A DNA stretch of 64,000 bases from Saprospiraceae bacterium (GTDB taxonomy: Bacteria > Bacteroidota > Bacteroidia > Chitinophagales > Saprospiraceae). The position numbers and the translations under genes were made by a program. The stretch spans positions 62,001-126,000 of the forward strand of contig JADJLN010000001.1 of assembly GCA_016710115.1 (NCBI GenBank). Direction: 5' to 3'. Below the pieces are notes generated by a model. That model was not told the DNA's origin, made no database searches, and worked only from the letters and a program-made list of their open reading frames with translations. Positions within the stretch are counted from its first letter, which is position 1. Each line of letters starts with the position of its first letter. Below are positions 52,725 through 63,054 of this stretch, one piece after another.

Positions 52725-54529
52725 ATGAAAAGCGGTAAGAGCGTTCTGGAAAAGGGATATGTTTTAGATGAAAAGTATCATGTGTTACTTTTTATTAAGT
52801 CTGCACGTGATGCTGAAACCTACAGAGTGAAAACCCAGGATGGTTCTTTATACTTTTTAAAGCTTTTTCATTATCATAAATTAGATAGATCTGCATTCGA
52901 CGATGATAGGAATTTATTGGAGATAGAGTTAGTAAGGAAAGTCGATCATAAGAATCTTTCTACTTATCGGGATAGTGGGGAAGTTATCATCGGGGCTCAT
53001 AAATATGGTTATTTAGTTATGGAGTTTATATCTGGAGAGACGTTGTCAGAGCGTATGGCCAGGGCTCCTTTTACCCTTTATCTGGATATCAAGCAGGTGA
53101 TGACAGGTGTTTTGTCTGGACTGGATCACCTTCATCGAATGCCAGAGGTGATTATTCATAATGAGATTACGCCTCAGAATATCATGTTGGATTTGTCTGG
53201 AAATGACCTTTTGGCCAGGATTATTGACTTTGGTCATGCACGTTCCTTTTTCCAGTCTTCAAAGACCTACAACAAGGCAGGCCTTGATTTGAATTATATG
53301 GCTTCAGAATGCTTCAATAGCATTTTTTCTCCTCAAAGTGACATTTTTTCTGCTGGAGCTGTCATGTACTATTTGCTATTCGGTCTACCCCCATGGCACA
53401 GGGAGATTTCAACTTTTGATGTCGACCAGGATACTGCTGAGGATATGGTGCTTAAAGATCGGTTGAGAAAGCTTCGTTTTCCAGAGGTGACTGAGCAGAT
53501 CATTGGATATGACACTGCCGCTGAGTTGATTTTGAAGAAGGCGTTGCATCAGGATCCTGATTCTAGATTTCAGAGTGCTTCAGAATTTCTTCAGGCCCTT
53601 AAAGGGGATATTGAGGTTGAGGATGTCGATCTTGTACAAAAGATCCTTTCAGATGAAAGTGCACTACCCCGGGTGCGGGTCAAAAATGTTCAGGGATCAG
53701 GTTTCGATGCCATTGCTGGAATGCAGGAATTGAAGGATCAGCTTCGTACTGAAGTTATTGAGGTATTGGAAAACCCTGAGGAGTATGCCGGTATGGTGTT
53801 TCACTATCTAATGGGATGCTTTTATACGGCCCTCCAGGATGTGGGAAAACATTTTTTGCCAAGCATTTTGCGGAGGAAGTAGGATTTAATTACATCTATG
53901 TAGATCCGGGTACGTTGAAAAGTCGGTTTGTAAATGCGACTGAAGAAAATATCGCCAGAATGTTTAAGGAGGCGGAGGAAAATGCGCCGACAATAATCTT
54001 TATTGATGAGATTAGTGGTTTGTTTCCCAGTCGTGATAGTGAGGCGCATGAGATGTCCAGAAATGCCGTCGATGCATTATTAGCCCAAATGGATAGCACG
54101 GGAGAGCGTGGAGTGTTTGTCATTTGCGCGACAAATTACCCAGAGAAAATTGATGCGGCACTATTGCGGGCAGGTCGTTTGGATAAAAAATATTATCTGG
54201 GTCCACCTGATCAGGAAGCAAGAATGGCATTGTTTCGAATGTACCTGAAGGACAGGCCATTGGATTTTGGGATCGATTATGACCGTTTGGCTACAGCAAC
54301 GGAGAACTATGTGGCTTCTGATATTAAAGTTCTTATTGTTGATGAAGCATCCAGAGATGCCTTTAGGAGCAAATCAAGAATTACTATGGATATGCTTCTC
54401 GATGTAATTTCTAAAACAAGGCCATCAGTCGCATTTCAGGAATTACAGAAGTATGAAGCGATCAGGTCACGGATGGAAGGATCACAATCTGGACCTCCTC
54501 CTGATAGGCCACGAATTGGTTTCAAATAA
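52725..54529 (+). CDS. Protein kinase fused to a classic AAA+ ATPase (one frameshift)
   Basis: About 601 residues. The N-terminal 290 residues form a Ser/Thr-kinase-like domain: LYFLKLF with the ATP-binding Lys near 45, LVMEFISGETLSERM, the catalytic loop HNEITPQN near 142-150 (HNE in place of HRD), and IIDFGHAR (DFG kept). A linker (FDAIAGMQELKDQLRTEV) opens the AAA domain. A missing G near 53797 breaks the frame before LLYGPPGCGKTFFA (Walker A); then follow IIFIDEISGLFPSRDS (Walker B) and FVICATNYPEKIDAALLRAGRLD (sensor 1 and arginine fingers), as in Cdc48/FtsH/katanin-type AAA proteins. The protein would couple sensing or phosphorylation to unfolding. The ATG follows the previous stop by one base. 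Confidence 0.85.
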
Positions 54530-54539
54530 ATATTGGATT

Positions 54540-55046
54540 ATGGATATGATATCGTTTGACAAGTTGCTTCTGAAAACAGCTTTTTGTTGTATGGCCTCTG
54601 ATGGGCATATAGACCCTCGGGAAGTTCAGCAAATTGAAAAGTTATGCAAGAACTCTCCGTTGTTTCAGGAATTTGATTTTCAGCATGAAATCAATATTTT
54701 AGTCGGAAAGATAAATTCTCGTGGCAAGGAGTTTATCCGCTATTATTTCGGTCTTCTTGACCAGGCTGAACTTTCAGAGGAGGAAGAGTTGATGATGATT
54801 GACTTTGCAATACAGACGATTCAAGCTGATGAACAGATTGAATATTCTGAGATCAAGTTTTTCAAGAATATCAGACATCGCTTGAGTGTGTCAAATGAGA
54901 AGATTCTGTCTGTATATCCGGATATTGAGACTTTCCTTGAAGATGATATAACCGTGGATTCTTTTCTCGATAAGATTACCCGTCAGTATATGGAAGGTGC
55001 TGAGTTTCCTCAATTCAAGGAAGTCTCCATTGACCTTGACGAATAG
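54540..55046 (+). CDS. TerB-like protein 1
   Basis: 168 residues. The all-helical TerB fold is suggested by FDKLLLKTAFCCMASDGHIDPREVQQIEKL and, in the second half, MMIDFAIQTIQADEQIEYSEIKFFKNI: two repeats each with an acidic metal-binding-like loop (ASDGHID, QADEQIE; quoted in part). TerB proteins belong to tellurite/stress and anti-phage modules and act at the membrane with AAA+ or vWA partners. It follows the kinase-AAA gene by ten bases. The C-terminal 40 residues are an added acidic tail. Confidence 0.75.
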   Translation: MDMISFDKLLLKTAFCCMASDGHIDPREVQQIEKLCKNSPLFQEFDFQHEINILVGKINSRGKEFIRYYFGLLDQAELSEEEELMMIDFAIQTIQADEQIEYSEIKFFKNIRHRLSVSNEKILSVYPDIETFLEDDITVDSFLDKITRQYMEGAEFPQFKEVSIDLDE

Positions 55047-55079
55047 AAATATATTTATTTAATAATAAAATTGGAAGTT

Positions 55080-55412
55080 ATGTCTTTAGATTTAACAAAA
55101 CTTGAAAAGAAAGCTGTCGCAAAAGTCCTTCTGGACATTGTAAACGCAGACGGCAGAGTTACAGTTGGAGAAAGTAGCTACTTTCAACAATTGCAAAATG
55201 TGCTTGGAATTTCTGACTCGGAAATTGAAGAGGCAAAGTATATGAGTGTGACAGGATCTTTATCAATAATTAAGGATCTCTTGCCTCATGAGAAAGCCGC
55301 ATTAGCAATAATGATGTATGAAATGATTCATGCAGATGGTGAAGCGCACAAAGAAGAACTAAAAGTTTTTGCAGTTGTTTGTATAGCGACCGATATTCCT
55401 CTGCCAAAATGA
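55080..55412 (+). CDS. TerB-like protein 2
   Basis: 110 residues. Again two helical repeats with acidic loops: VLLDIVNADGRVTVGESS and MMYEMIHADGEAHKEELKV, typical of the TerB/DjlA-like co-factor fold. Shorter than copy 1 and not very similar, so the pair is not a recent duplication. It is the last clear gene of the Hsp70 cluster. ATG 55080 is chosen over an in-frame TTG at 55071. Confidence 0.75.
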   Translation: MSLDLTKLEKKAVAKVLLDIVNADGRVTVGESSYFQQLQNVLGISDSEIEEAKYMSVTGSLSIIKDLLPHEKAALAIMMYEMIHADGEAHKEELKVFAVVCIATDIPLPK

Positions 55413-55805
55413 GGTTGGCCAAACCTTGACAAAGATTTGCATTATAGCCATGCTCATTCTACAACAGATTATAATTATGCAAGAATGAAGCCCTCCCCAA
55501 AATGAGGAAAGATTTAAAGTTGAATAACTTACATCTTGAATATCAAAGATTGTTAGCTATAAAGCAATTCGAAAAAGGAGCGTAATATGAATGATGGGCT
55601 TTTACTACACAGCGATTAGCTGAGTTGGACTATCTCCCAATTATTTACTTAATATTCAGGATGGTTGTGCTTGTGAATATAGATTATACTTCTTTCTTGA
55701 TCTCTAATCAAGATTGATGAATAGATAAAAATGGCGTATTACAAGTATTCAAATATTCCTGTTGGTGATAACCAAGCGCATCTGACTGTGGCAGGAAGTA
55801 GTATC
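55413..55805. other. Intergenic, no gene recognised
   Basis: About 390 AT-rich bases after the TerB genes. A 38-codon frame near 55502 is unremarkable. The region probably contains the end of the Hsp70 transcript. Confidence 0.45.
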
Positions 55806-56018
55806 ATGCATCTTGTTTTATTATTGTTTACACTATTACTTGCTTTCGGCTGTTCGAGTGATGATCAGCGCGTTTACATCTGCAAAGGCCCCCATTCGCT
55901 TCGATACCATCATTCAGCTCATTGCCGAGGATTGAAACACTGTAGTACCGAGTTAACCAAACTTTCCATTGAAGATGCAAAACGAATGGGCAGGAATCTA
56001 TGCGGATACGAAGACTGA
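55806..56018 (+). CDS. Small Cys/His-rich lipoprotein, 70 aa
   Basis: Signal with lipobox (LLFTLLLAFGCSS), so a lipid-anchored mature peptide of about 55 residues. It has the pattern VYICKGPHSLRYHHSAHC...LKHC..ELTKLSIEDAKRMGRNLCGYE, a small Cys/His-rich module I have seen in many Bacteroidota proteins (VYIC...YH...C.GL..C...K....A...G...C), likely a disulphide or zinc knuckle. The first Met, at 55731, gives an atypical leader, so the ATG at 55806 is preferred. Confidence 0.65.
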   Translation: MHLVLLLFTLLLAFGCSSDDQRVYICKGPHSLRYHHSAHCRGLKHCSTELTKLSIEDAKRMGRNLCGYED

Positions 56019-56118
56019 ATTCTTTAATCTGATTCCCATCATTCACAACAGGCTGGACACCCGGTCAATTCAATAGTGAGGTTAGACTGTACAATCAGTA
56101 ACTTCACTGAACATCTGT

Positions 56119-56392
56119 TCAGGTAACGTTTACTTGTCCATTGTTGAATACATCTCCTTCCTTTTCTTTTCCCACAGCGATATCCACGCTTTCTTTGCTA
56201 ACCGATAATAATGAATACTCACCTAAATTTTCTTCCAGAAATGGCTTCTCTTATGGATTTATTATCTGCATCCGGAGCGTGAGGAATGGTTGACAACATA
56301 GCTGAACGCCCATTGAAAAGATGGCCTCCATCCAAATAAGCATCTTTCAAATCTAGCGCATTTACCTTGGAGTCAACGACTGGAATATGCAT
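56119..56392 (-). CDS. Small uncharacterised protein, about 91 aa (one frameshift)
   Basis: Starts with MHIPVVDSKVNALDLKD 24 bases after the stop of the SH3b gene, same strand. It reads YLDGGHLFNGRSAMLSTIP and DNKSIREAISG, then changes frame near 56225 to NLGEYSLLSVSKESVDIAV and stops at 56119 (GQVNVT). Protein-like in both parts, no signal peptide, no family recognised. Likely cotranscribed with the SH3b gene. Confidence 0.5.
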
Positions 56393-56416
56393 TATTCAGG
56401 AACCACTACTTTCCGA

Positions 56417-57256
56417 TCAATGAACCAAAACCCACCCTTCAAAACCTTCATGCGCAACAAGATACCAATAATTCGTTCCGTAGCCAGGAACCGTACTTAT
56501 TTGATCGGACCGCATAATGATGGTAATTCGATCACCCGTATACAATTTAAACAGAATTTTACTCCGCACTGAAGGCTTACTCCGCACATTGATGAAGGAT
56601 GCATCAATTACGCGATACTCCAAATTCTCCGTGTCGATGGATCCTGGATTTAATCCATCCAGATCCAGTAAATTTCCAAATATCCAACCTTCCATCCCAT
56701 CCTCCTTCACTTTATACCAGTAACCCCAACCATACTGGCCAACTTGCTGCATATAGGGAGACTTGGAGATCACATCCAGTCGATCACCTGTATTAACCTT
56801 CCCTAGTACCTCAGAATGTATGGTTGGCAGACTTCGAATGTTTACAAAATCTCCCTTGCTGACGGCATAATCATTCCTCACCTCTGTCATTGTCGGTACT
56901 GGAGTTAAAGGCCTTGGCACATCAATAGGTGATTTTGGAATATATCCCGGCCTCTCCCTGACAATCGGCTTCTCTCTGTAAATGGGTGCTGGCGTCCCGT
57001 AGGAACAAACGCCACAACTGCCTCCACTGTTGCAATATTCGCAATAATTGCATGTTCGACATGCAGTACAATTGGCATACCCATAACACCTGCCCATCCG
57101 CTCATATGCTTCATTACGGATAAAGGTGACTCCTTTTTTCAATGGCTTGCCACTACAGAGCAACTCCACATCATACAAGGTGCCATTGTCGTTCAACTTG
57201 AGCGCATCATCTGGTGAAAGAAGAGCCAGCAGCAATGAAAAAAGCAAATACCTCAT
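56417..57256 (-). CDS. Exported protein with Cys-rich segment and two SH3b domains
   Basis: 279 residues, intact. A signal peptide (YLLFSLLLALLS) is followed by a short domain, then a striking Cys cluster at about 55-85 (CYGYANCTACRTCNYCEYC then CGVC), a Pro-rich linker, and two bacterial SH3 domains: VNIRSLPTIHSEVLGKVNTG...GWGYWYKV...GWIFGNLL and FINVRSKPSVRSKILFKLYTG...NYWYLV...GWVLVH. SH3b domains bind peptidoglycan or peptides. It lies 150 bases downstream of brxL on the same strand but has no known link to BREX. Confidence 0.82.
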   Translation of the reverse strand: MRYLLFSLLLALLSPDDALKLNDNGTLYDVELLCSGKPLKKGVTFIRNEAYERMGRCYGYANCTACRTCNYCEYCNSGGSCGVCSYGTPAPIYREKPIVRERPGYIPKSPIDVPRPLTPVPTMTEVRNDYAVSKGDFVNIRSLPTIHSEVLGKVNTGDRLDVISKSPYMQQVGQYGWGYWYKVKEDGMEGWIFGNLLDLDGLNPGSIDTENLEYRVIDASFINVRSKPSVRSKILFKLYTGDRITIIMRSDQISTVPGYGTNYWYLVAHEGFEGWVLVH

Positions 57257-57407
57257 CTCTGATTGATTGGATAGGTTCTCATATTTCCGGTCCTATGTAA
57301 AAATAAGGCACTTTGTCTAAAAAAGTACATCCCCAATGGATAACATCCGCCTCGAAGTGCGCATGGGTCCAAATGCGAATCGGAAGACAGATAGAATTTG
57401 GCCCCGG

Positions 57408-59453
57408 TTACTCCATCAATGCCTTCACCAGACAATCCTTCAAATCCGTATAGTATTGGATGTTGATCTTCGTGATCATTTCATCCGACAACTCATTCAA
57501 CTGCTTCCGAGCACTCAAAGGGACCAGTAGCGTTGTCGCTCCCTTTTCGACAGCCAATTCAGCCAGATTGACCGCATTGTATACCAGGTCAATCGATCCG
57601 CCAAGATTGAGCTGGCCGATAATGACCAGTCCGCCCTTGGTATGGCGTTCCAACAACGCGCTGCACAGCGCTACCAAAACAGCCATCCCCAAGCCACTCC
57701 CGCTCTTCGACCCATCAAAGGCACGAAGTTGGATGGAAAACTCATGGGACCGGGAATCTCGATCACCTACCAACTCCCTGGACTTGCTGTACAGGTTTTG
57801 TTCCGCATAGCGAACACTCTCCTGGAATGCCGGAGGTGCGGGCCTATTCAAGATCTTCACACCGCTTCCCGGGCCGGTGGTTACTTCAATTTTGTACAAT
57901 CCTGCCGGTTCATCCTGGCTGCTCGTATTCAGTGTCCAGACCTGGCCCGGTGGCAGAGGATCCTCCCCGATGGTATTCTCACTGTGTATTTCAGGTGTCG
58001 TGATAAATGTCTCTACACCATCCTCCCCGATGCGGTAACTGAAATGGGTATTGCGAAACTCGGCAGATCCAATCCGTTTCTGTTGCTCTTTCACTCTCCT
58101 GCGATATTCCAGGGATACCTTAATGGCCCATTCCAATAGTTCATCGGAAATCGGATCATCCGGATTGGGCTGCATCAGTTTCAGCAGACCGTTCAAGGTT
58201 TTGTTGACTGCAGTAGTATCCCGCCCACTGAGCGCCCCGCCAAAATCTATACGAGGCAGTACTTCTGAAATCCGACTGACATCTCTCAATCTGGTCCAGC
58301 ACTCCGCCAGAAAGTCACTGACCAGGCCAAAGTGTTCTGTGAAATAGGTTTTGTTCAGTTTGGGAAAATCCCACCCCGGTACAAATGCGTGTATCCGGTC
58401 CATAAACGCAGTATCATCACGCATCTCTTGTGGCAACGGACCAAACAAGTGACTGATGCGCTGTTGATGCTCCACGTCTACATCAAAGTTGCCGACAAGG
58501 ACCACGCCTCCATCCGCACGAATGGGTTCCTTTCCCCGGCTGAATTCACCGCTTTCCATGTAGCCTTTCATGATGTTGACCCCATCCTTTTGATCAAAGG
58601 ATACCCCGGAAACTGCATCAAAACAGACGACGTCATACTTACAAACCAGTCCCCGTTCGCCATTGCTCATATTCACGAACATCTTGGCCACTGTCGTCTT
58701 GCCGCCGGACACCAGATGCGAATAAGGTGATATCTGTTGATACAGGTGCGATTTCCCAGTGCCTCTTGGTCCCAGTTCCACCATATTATAATTACGCTCC
58801 ACGAAGGGGATCATACGCACGAACAGGGCATTCTTTGCACGTTCAGTCAACGATTCGGGTTCCATCCCGACACTGCGAATGAGAAAGTCCTTCCATTCCG
58901 AGAGATTGAAGAAAGAACGTCCTTTGTACAAGGATTCCAGGACATTTCGTTGCGACAACTGGATCGGTCTCAGGCCGGAGATGCCAAATGGTCTTCCGTT
59001 CTTTTCCTGAGCGATGGCTCCGTCGTATTCCAATTCGATCTCCGCGTAAAATCCACCCGTCAGCATACGATCATTTTCGCTCACCATCTCCGGTGAAATG
59101 CGCACGGTATTGAGCATCAGGCTTGGCAGGGTGGCCAGGTAACTGTCTGACTTCGCATCCAGCTTTGCCGTGATGATGTCAATCATCTTGATTGATCCTT
59201 TCTCCCTGGCTTTGGATTTGAAGAATTCTTCCTCTCCCGGCCGGACAGTCCGATCCTGCAGTTGTCTCTTGACAATCTCCAGTCCCTCCTGTATCTCCTG
59301 CTCATCCGTCGTTGCACAATACCGACCCAGTAGAAATTCGATGACATAAGTGGGTACAGGGTATGTCTTTCGGAATTGCTCCAAAAGGTCCTTTCGAACG
59401 ATATACCCTTCAAATGCTTTTGCTGCCAGCTGATCTATATTATCTAACTTCAT
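57408..59453 (-). CDS. brxL: BREX Lon-like ATPase BrxL
   Basis: Intact, 681 residues. BrxL is the AAA+ Lon-like component of type 1/4 BREX anti-phage systems. An N-terminal helical/DUF part leads to the AAA domain with GPRGTGKS at 228-235 and a Walker B-like VVCFDAV in which Ala follows Asp where Glu is usual. The C-terminal Lon-like domain shows FDGSKSGSGLGMAVLVAL, but the strand that holds the Lon catalytic Lys reads NLGGSIDLVYNAVNLAE and has no Lys, consistent with reports that BrxL is not an active protease and acts as a DNA-binding ring. It starts 11 bases after the pglZ stop; last BREX gene in the order pglZ-brxL. Confidence 0.93.
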   Translation of the reverse strand: MKLDNIDQLAAKAFEGYIVRKDLLEQFRKTYPVPTYVIEFLLGRYCATTDEQEIQEGLEIVKRQLQDRTVRPGEEEFFKSKAREKGSIKMIDIITAKLDAKSDSYLATLPSLMLNTVRISPEMVSENDRMLTGGFYAEIELEYDGAIAQEKNGRPFGISGLRPIQLSQRNVLESLYKGRSFFNLSEWKDFLIRSVGMEPESLTERAKNALFVRMIPFVERNYNMVELGPRGTGKSHLYQQISPYSHLVSGGKTTVAKMFVNMSNGERGLVCKYDVVCFDAVSGVSFDQKDGVNIMKGYMESGEFSRGKEPIRADGGVVLVGNFDVDVEHQQRISHLFGPLPQEMRDDTAFMDRIHAFVPGWDFPKLNKTYFTEHFGLVSDFLAECWTRLRDVSRISEVLPRIDFGGALSGRDTTAVNKTLNGLLKLMQPNPDDPISDELLEWAIKVSLEYRRRVKEQQKRIGSAEFRNTHFSYRIGEDGVETFITTPEIHSENTIGEDPLPPGQVWTLNTSSQDEPAGLYKIEVTTGPGSGVKILNRPAPPAFQESVRYAEQNLYSKSRELVGDRDSRSHEFSIQLRAFDGSKSGSGLGMAVLVALCSALLERHTKGGLVIIGQLNLGGSIDLVYNAVNLAELAVEKGATTLLVPLSARKQLNELSDEMITKINIQYYTDLKDCLVKALME

Positions 59454-59464
59454 GATGATCTTCT

Positions 59465-61776
59465 TTATCCACCGACCGTGGTGGTGCTCTTGGTTAATAT
59501 AGTTCCCTTTTCATCCATCAGTACAAGGTTGACTGCTTGCCCTTCAGCATCTTCGCTCACCATCAGGGTGATCTGATTATTGTTCACACGTTTATTTGCT
59601 GAAAGGACAATGCTGGTTTCGGGTTTTCTGTAATTCGTCCGGATATCCATAAGATATCCATTGGGCACATCGGTGGTTTGGACCTTGCAAGTCAGATTGA
59701 TCCATTTGGACTCCACGATCCTGCCAGCTGCTTGCTGAGATACCGGTTGTTCAACGAGAAGAGTTGGGACCAGGCACTCATGCAAGGAAAGACCACCATG
59801 TGCGTATTCATCATTCTTTCGAAAAAATGAATGCCCTCCGCGTATGCAATAAACACGAGGGTTCCAACGCCGAGGCAAGCGAAGTAGATTCACTTGTGCG
59901 CCCTCGACCGGTCAGTGCACATCGGCCCCAGCGATTATCGGTCAAATTCTTATTCAGGTCTTGCTTGGGTAGCCCGCCCGGCAATAGAAGCCACCCATGA
60001 TCGGTCACGATCTTAATCCGCTTTACACCCTTTTCAAATGCCGCTTCAATGGCTTCCGTTGCTGATCAAACAATTCATTGATCCGTTTGACCATGTCTGA
60101 TTGAATTCTGCATGGCCTTTGGTATCTATTTCACCAATCTCTTGCCATTGTTTCTTTTGTGCATCAATGGCACTGCTATTGGGTATATGTTCAAAGCCAT
60201 TTTCCGCCAGTGCTGCCCTGAAATTCGCCGTATTCAGATCTTTTCCATTGTTCAACTGAGGTCGAAATTCCTTGATGTCACTTGTTGTCGAGACGATTGT
60301 GGCAATTGGGGAAACATTCGCCTTGGCAGTTGGCGTCAGACTTGGTATAGCAGACCATCCTACTTGCAAGTTAATTTTATACCCTTGATCTCCTAGGCGA
60401 TCGTAAAATTCTTTAGCCAGTTCGTAACGGAAGGCATCCACAAAAAGAACAAAATGCTCTGTTTCTTCTATTGCTGTCTGGTTCGTAAAAATGGTCGCGT
60501 CAATGGCCACCAAAGATTGGAACTTCGTCGATATGTTATGCAACCAGGGTTTATAAACGGAGGTGATTAATCCTATGACCACCCTCTTGTCCTTTTCTGA
60601 TTTTACGCATGCCAATGCTTTACGCATAGACTGGTCAGCCACATAGCCTTTTTGAGTGTAATAATCGGTCAGTTCATCAATTGAGGAGGCTGGGATTGTT
60701 GCCATTGCAAGATCAGTCATCGCAAGCAGGTAGGGCAACGCCAAGGCAAGCGGTGATTGACCCAATTCGCACCACACCCATTTTCGACGACATGCATGTT
60801 GTACATGGAGTGCTTCCAGATGTTTGAAGGCTTCATTAATGGAAAGTTTGGCCGCCGATTGTAACGCTTTCCGAAGCTCATCTTCTTTTTGTTCGTTTAC
60901 CTGGGGCCAGCTTTCCTCCGGATAGGCAAACATGCCCGTACCCAGGTCATCCGGTTTCGCCAATCTCAGGAGAGGCTCCAGTTTCGGGTACTTGTTTGGC
61001 GCATTGGCATAATGCCATACCTGCTTCCATTCATTGCGTTGGGAACCCAGCTTTCGACAATCGATCCTGTTCCGATAGTCCGGTTCGAATCCGAAACGTG
61101 ACGAGCAAATGGACATGAACGCCTCCACCTTGCCCTCAGGTAATTCGGCCAGGTAATCATCTCCCTTGCACAACCATTTCAGGATACTGCCAGCTGCATC
61201 TGGAAATAGCAGGCCCTGAAGGAAATTGGCATCCACGATCGTCTGCGGCCAGGGCATGTCCCGGTCCTGGAAGATCATGGACAAAACATGGATCAGATAA
61301 TCCTTGGTGACATTGTCCTGTGCCACCCTCAACCCCATGCCATCCTGTTCATTCTCCATAAAGGCCAGCACTGTCCATTCCCGACCATTCTTTTGTGTGA
61401 ACAGGGTACCAGTATACTGGTACTCCATCAACGGCTGGATATGCGGATCAGCTACCGGAATATTCTTGAAATCTTGTTTTGTCATCCCGGGCAAGTAAAG
61501 AATGGGCGTTGCCGTTTCAGGCCAGACGGCTTCAGGAAGGCTTCGGGCGATCATACACTTCATCCAGATCGCAGGACCCTGCTTCTTGCCGGATTGGTGT
61601 GGACCAAGAACCAGAAGCTCCGGCAGGCTTTGTTGTAAAACCGGGATCACCGCCTCAAACTGGCGATCCGGATCGGGCCAGAGGATGACCTCTGGACGCA
61701 CCATGATCTGACTGTTATGCTCAGCCGCTTTTCGCAGATTCTCGACAATTTTATCTTCCGGGAAAACTTCATTCAT
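59465..61776 (-). CDS. pglZ: BREX phosphatase-domain protein PglZ, type B-like (about three frameshifts)
   Basis: About 770 residues. The start (PEVILWPDPDRQFEAVIPVL, LPELLVLG, GPAIWMKCMIA, TPILYLPGM) matches the type B PglZ proteins. The alkaline-phosphatase-like core has HFVLFVDAFRYELAKE (metal-binding Asp) and SLTPTAKANVSP. After shifts near 60095 and 60062 it reads IKIVTDHGWLLLPGG (second metal site) and RWGRCALT, and after a third near 59905 CIRGGHSFFRKNDEYAHGGLSL, ending TTTVGG. PglZ is the hallmark protein of BREX, required for host methylation and phage exclusion. Its ATG overlaps the mcrC stop by four bases, so all four genes form one operon. Confidence 0.88.
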
Positions 61777-63054
61777 GCATCATTTTCGCTCTTAATGAGA
61801 TAATCCAAAACGTCTTTGGCAAATTCCGGATTAAGGGGAGAAGAGTGTCCACTTTCTGTATGCTGGACAGATCTCAACACATCCACCTTGGCCACCGTAC
61901 AGGTTGACTTCCCCACAAATTGACCCTTCTGGTGCGTAAAACCCAAACTGGGTTCATTTTGCGGATACAGTAACATGCCATGACGGGCTCCCAATACTCA
62001 TTGTACACATATACCTGCTTCAGGTCTGCATCGCTGGGTAGATAGCTGTCTGGTGTCTTCCATTTTGTGTCAACGATGATCACGGCTTCATCCTGTCCTT
62101 CTTTTCTGGATAAAACAATATCCGGCTTAATGACCTTTTTCCTTTGTTGGTCAGGCAGGTGCCAAAAGTCTTTCTGTCGTTGACGGTGAATGCTCCAAGT
62201 AGGATAGGCCTTCGCGAGTGTAGCCCTTGCACGCCGATAGACATACTCTTCCCACAGCTGATTCATGTCAAAGAGGATAGCCAGCACATGATTGCGGCCT
62301 CCCCGCACGTCCGGACGATAGTTGAGTAACAGCATAGCGGCGATTTCGATGGCCGATTTGTAGCGCTCCGTCTTCCGGTCATAGGTCAGGTTTTGAAAGG
62401 TCCGTAACGTCACGGGCATATCCGGCAAGTCGGGAAAATCAAGCAGCAGGCGGCCCAGTTTGTCTTTCAACAAGGGACTGTTCGTGAACCTTGGAACCCC
62501 CGCAAGGCCTTCAGCAGGATACGATTGAAAATGTTATCCCGGTCATAGATGGTGTGCTCGGTGTAGAACCGTTCCTGATGGACTACGTTCCGGCTCATAT
62601 GCCCGGCGAATTTCAGCTTTCCCTTCAAAGCGAACAAGTTTCCTTCCTGCTGCCGGTATTTTTTCACCAGGCCCTCATGCAACAGGCGACCGCAGGCGTC
62701 GAGGTACATGTCCAGGTAGGCATCCAGAATGTTGTTGTGCTTCAACCGTAGCGATGCATCCTGATGAGCGTATACCTGCATCCAGTGGCATTCCCGGAGC
62801 ATGTCGAGAAGAACAGTCTGCCATTGACCTTCACTTAATTCGCTACGATCAACCTTTGGCAAGATTTCAATCGTCAGGTTATCAACCTGCATAACACCGA
62901 CATATTGGTTGAACAAGACTCCATTGTGCAGGGTAGTAAAAAAGCGGTTTCCCTTGTCCTGGTTGTACCTGGCAAGCGCTTCCCAGTGACTTTTCTTGAA
63001 TCCTTCCTGGTCAATCAAAAGCTTAGTGTATTCAAACCGTTGTATCAGTTTCAT
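61773..63054 (-). CDS. mcrC: McrC-like nuclease subunit (two frameshifts)
   Basis: About 427 residues, normal for McrC. N-terminal domain: FFTTLHNGVLFNQYVGVMQV, NLTIEILPKVDR, YLDACGRLLHEGLVKKYR, LKGKLKFAGHMSRN. After a shift near 62480 the nuclease domain follows: IEIAAMLLLNYRP, DMNQLWEEYV, then the PD-(D/E)xK core KPDIVLSRK and AVIIVDTKWK. After another shift near 61985 it ends LLYPQNEPSLGF and LDYLIKSENDA. McrC is the endonuclease that McrB rings drive to cut modified DNA (type IV restriction). It overlaps mcrB by 23 bases and pglZ by four. Confidence 0.88.

Noticed and set aside
55502..55618. 38-codon ORF after the TerB genes
   Set aside because: Too short, no motif, no leader signals, low-complexity AT-rich composition.
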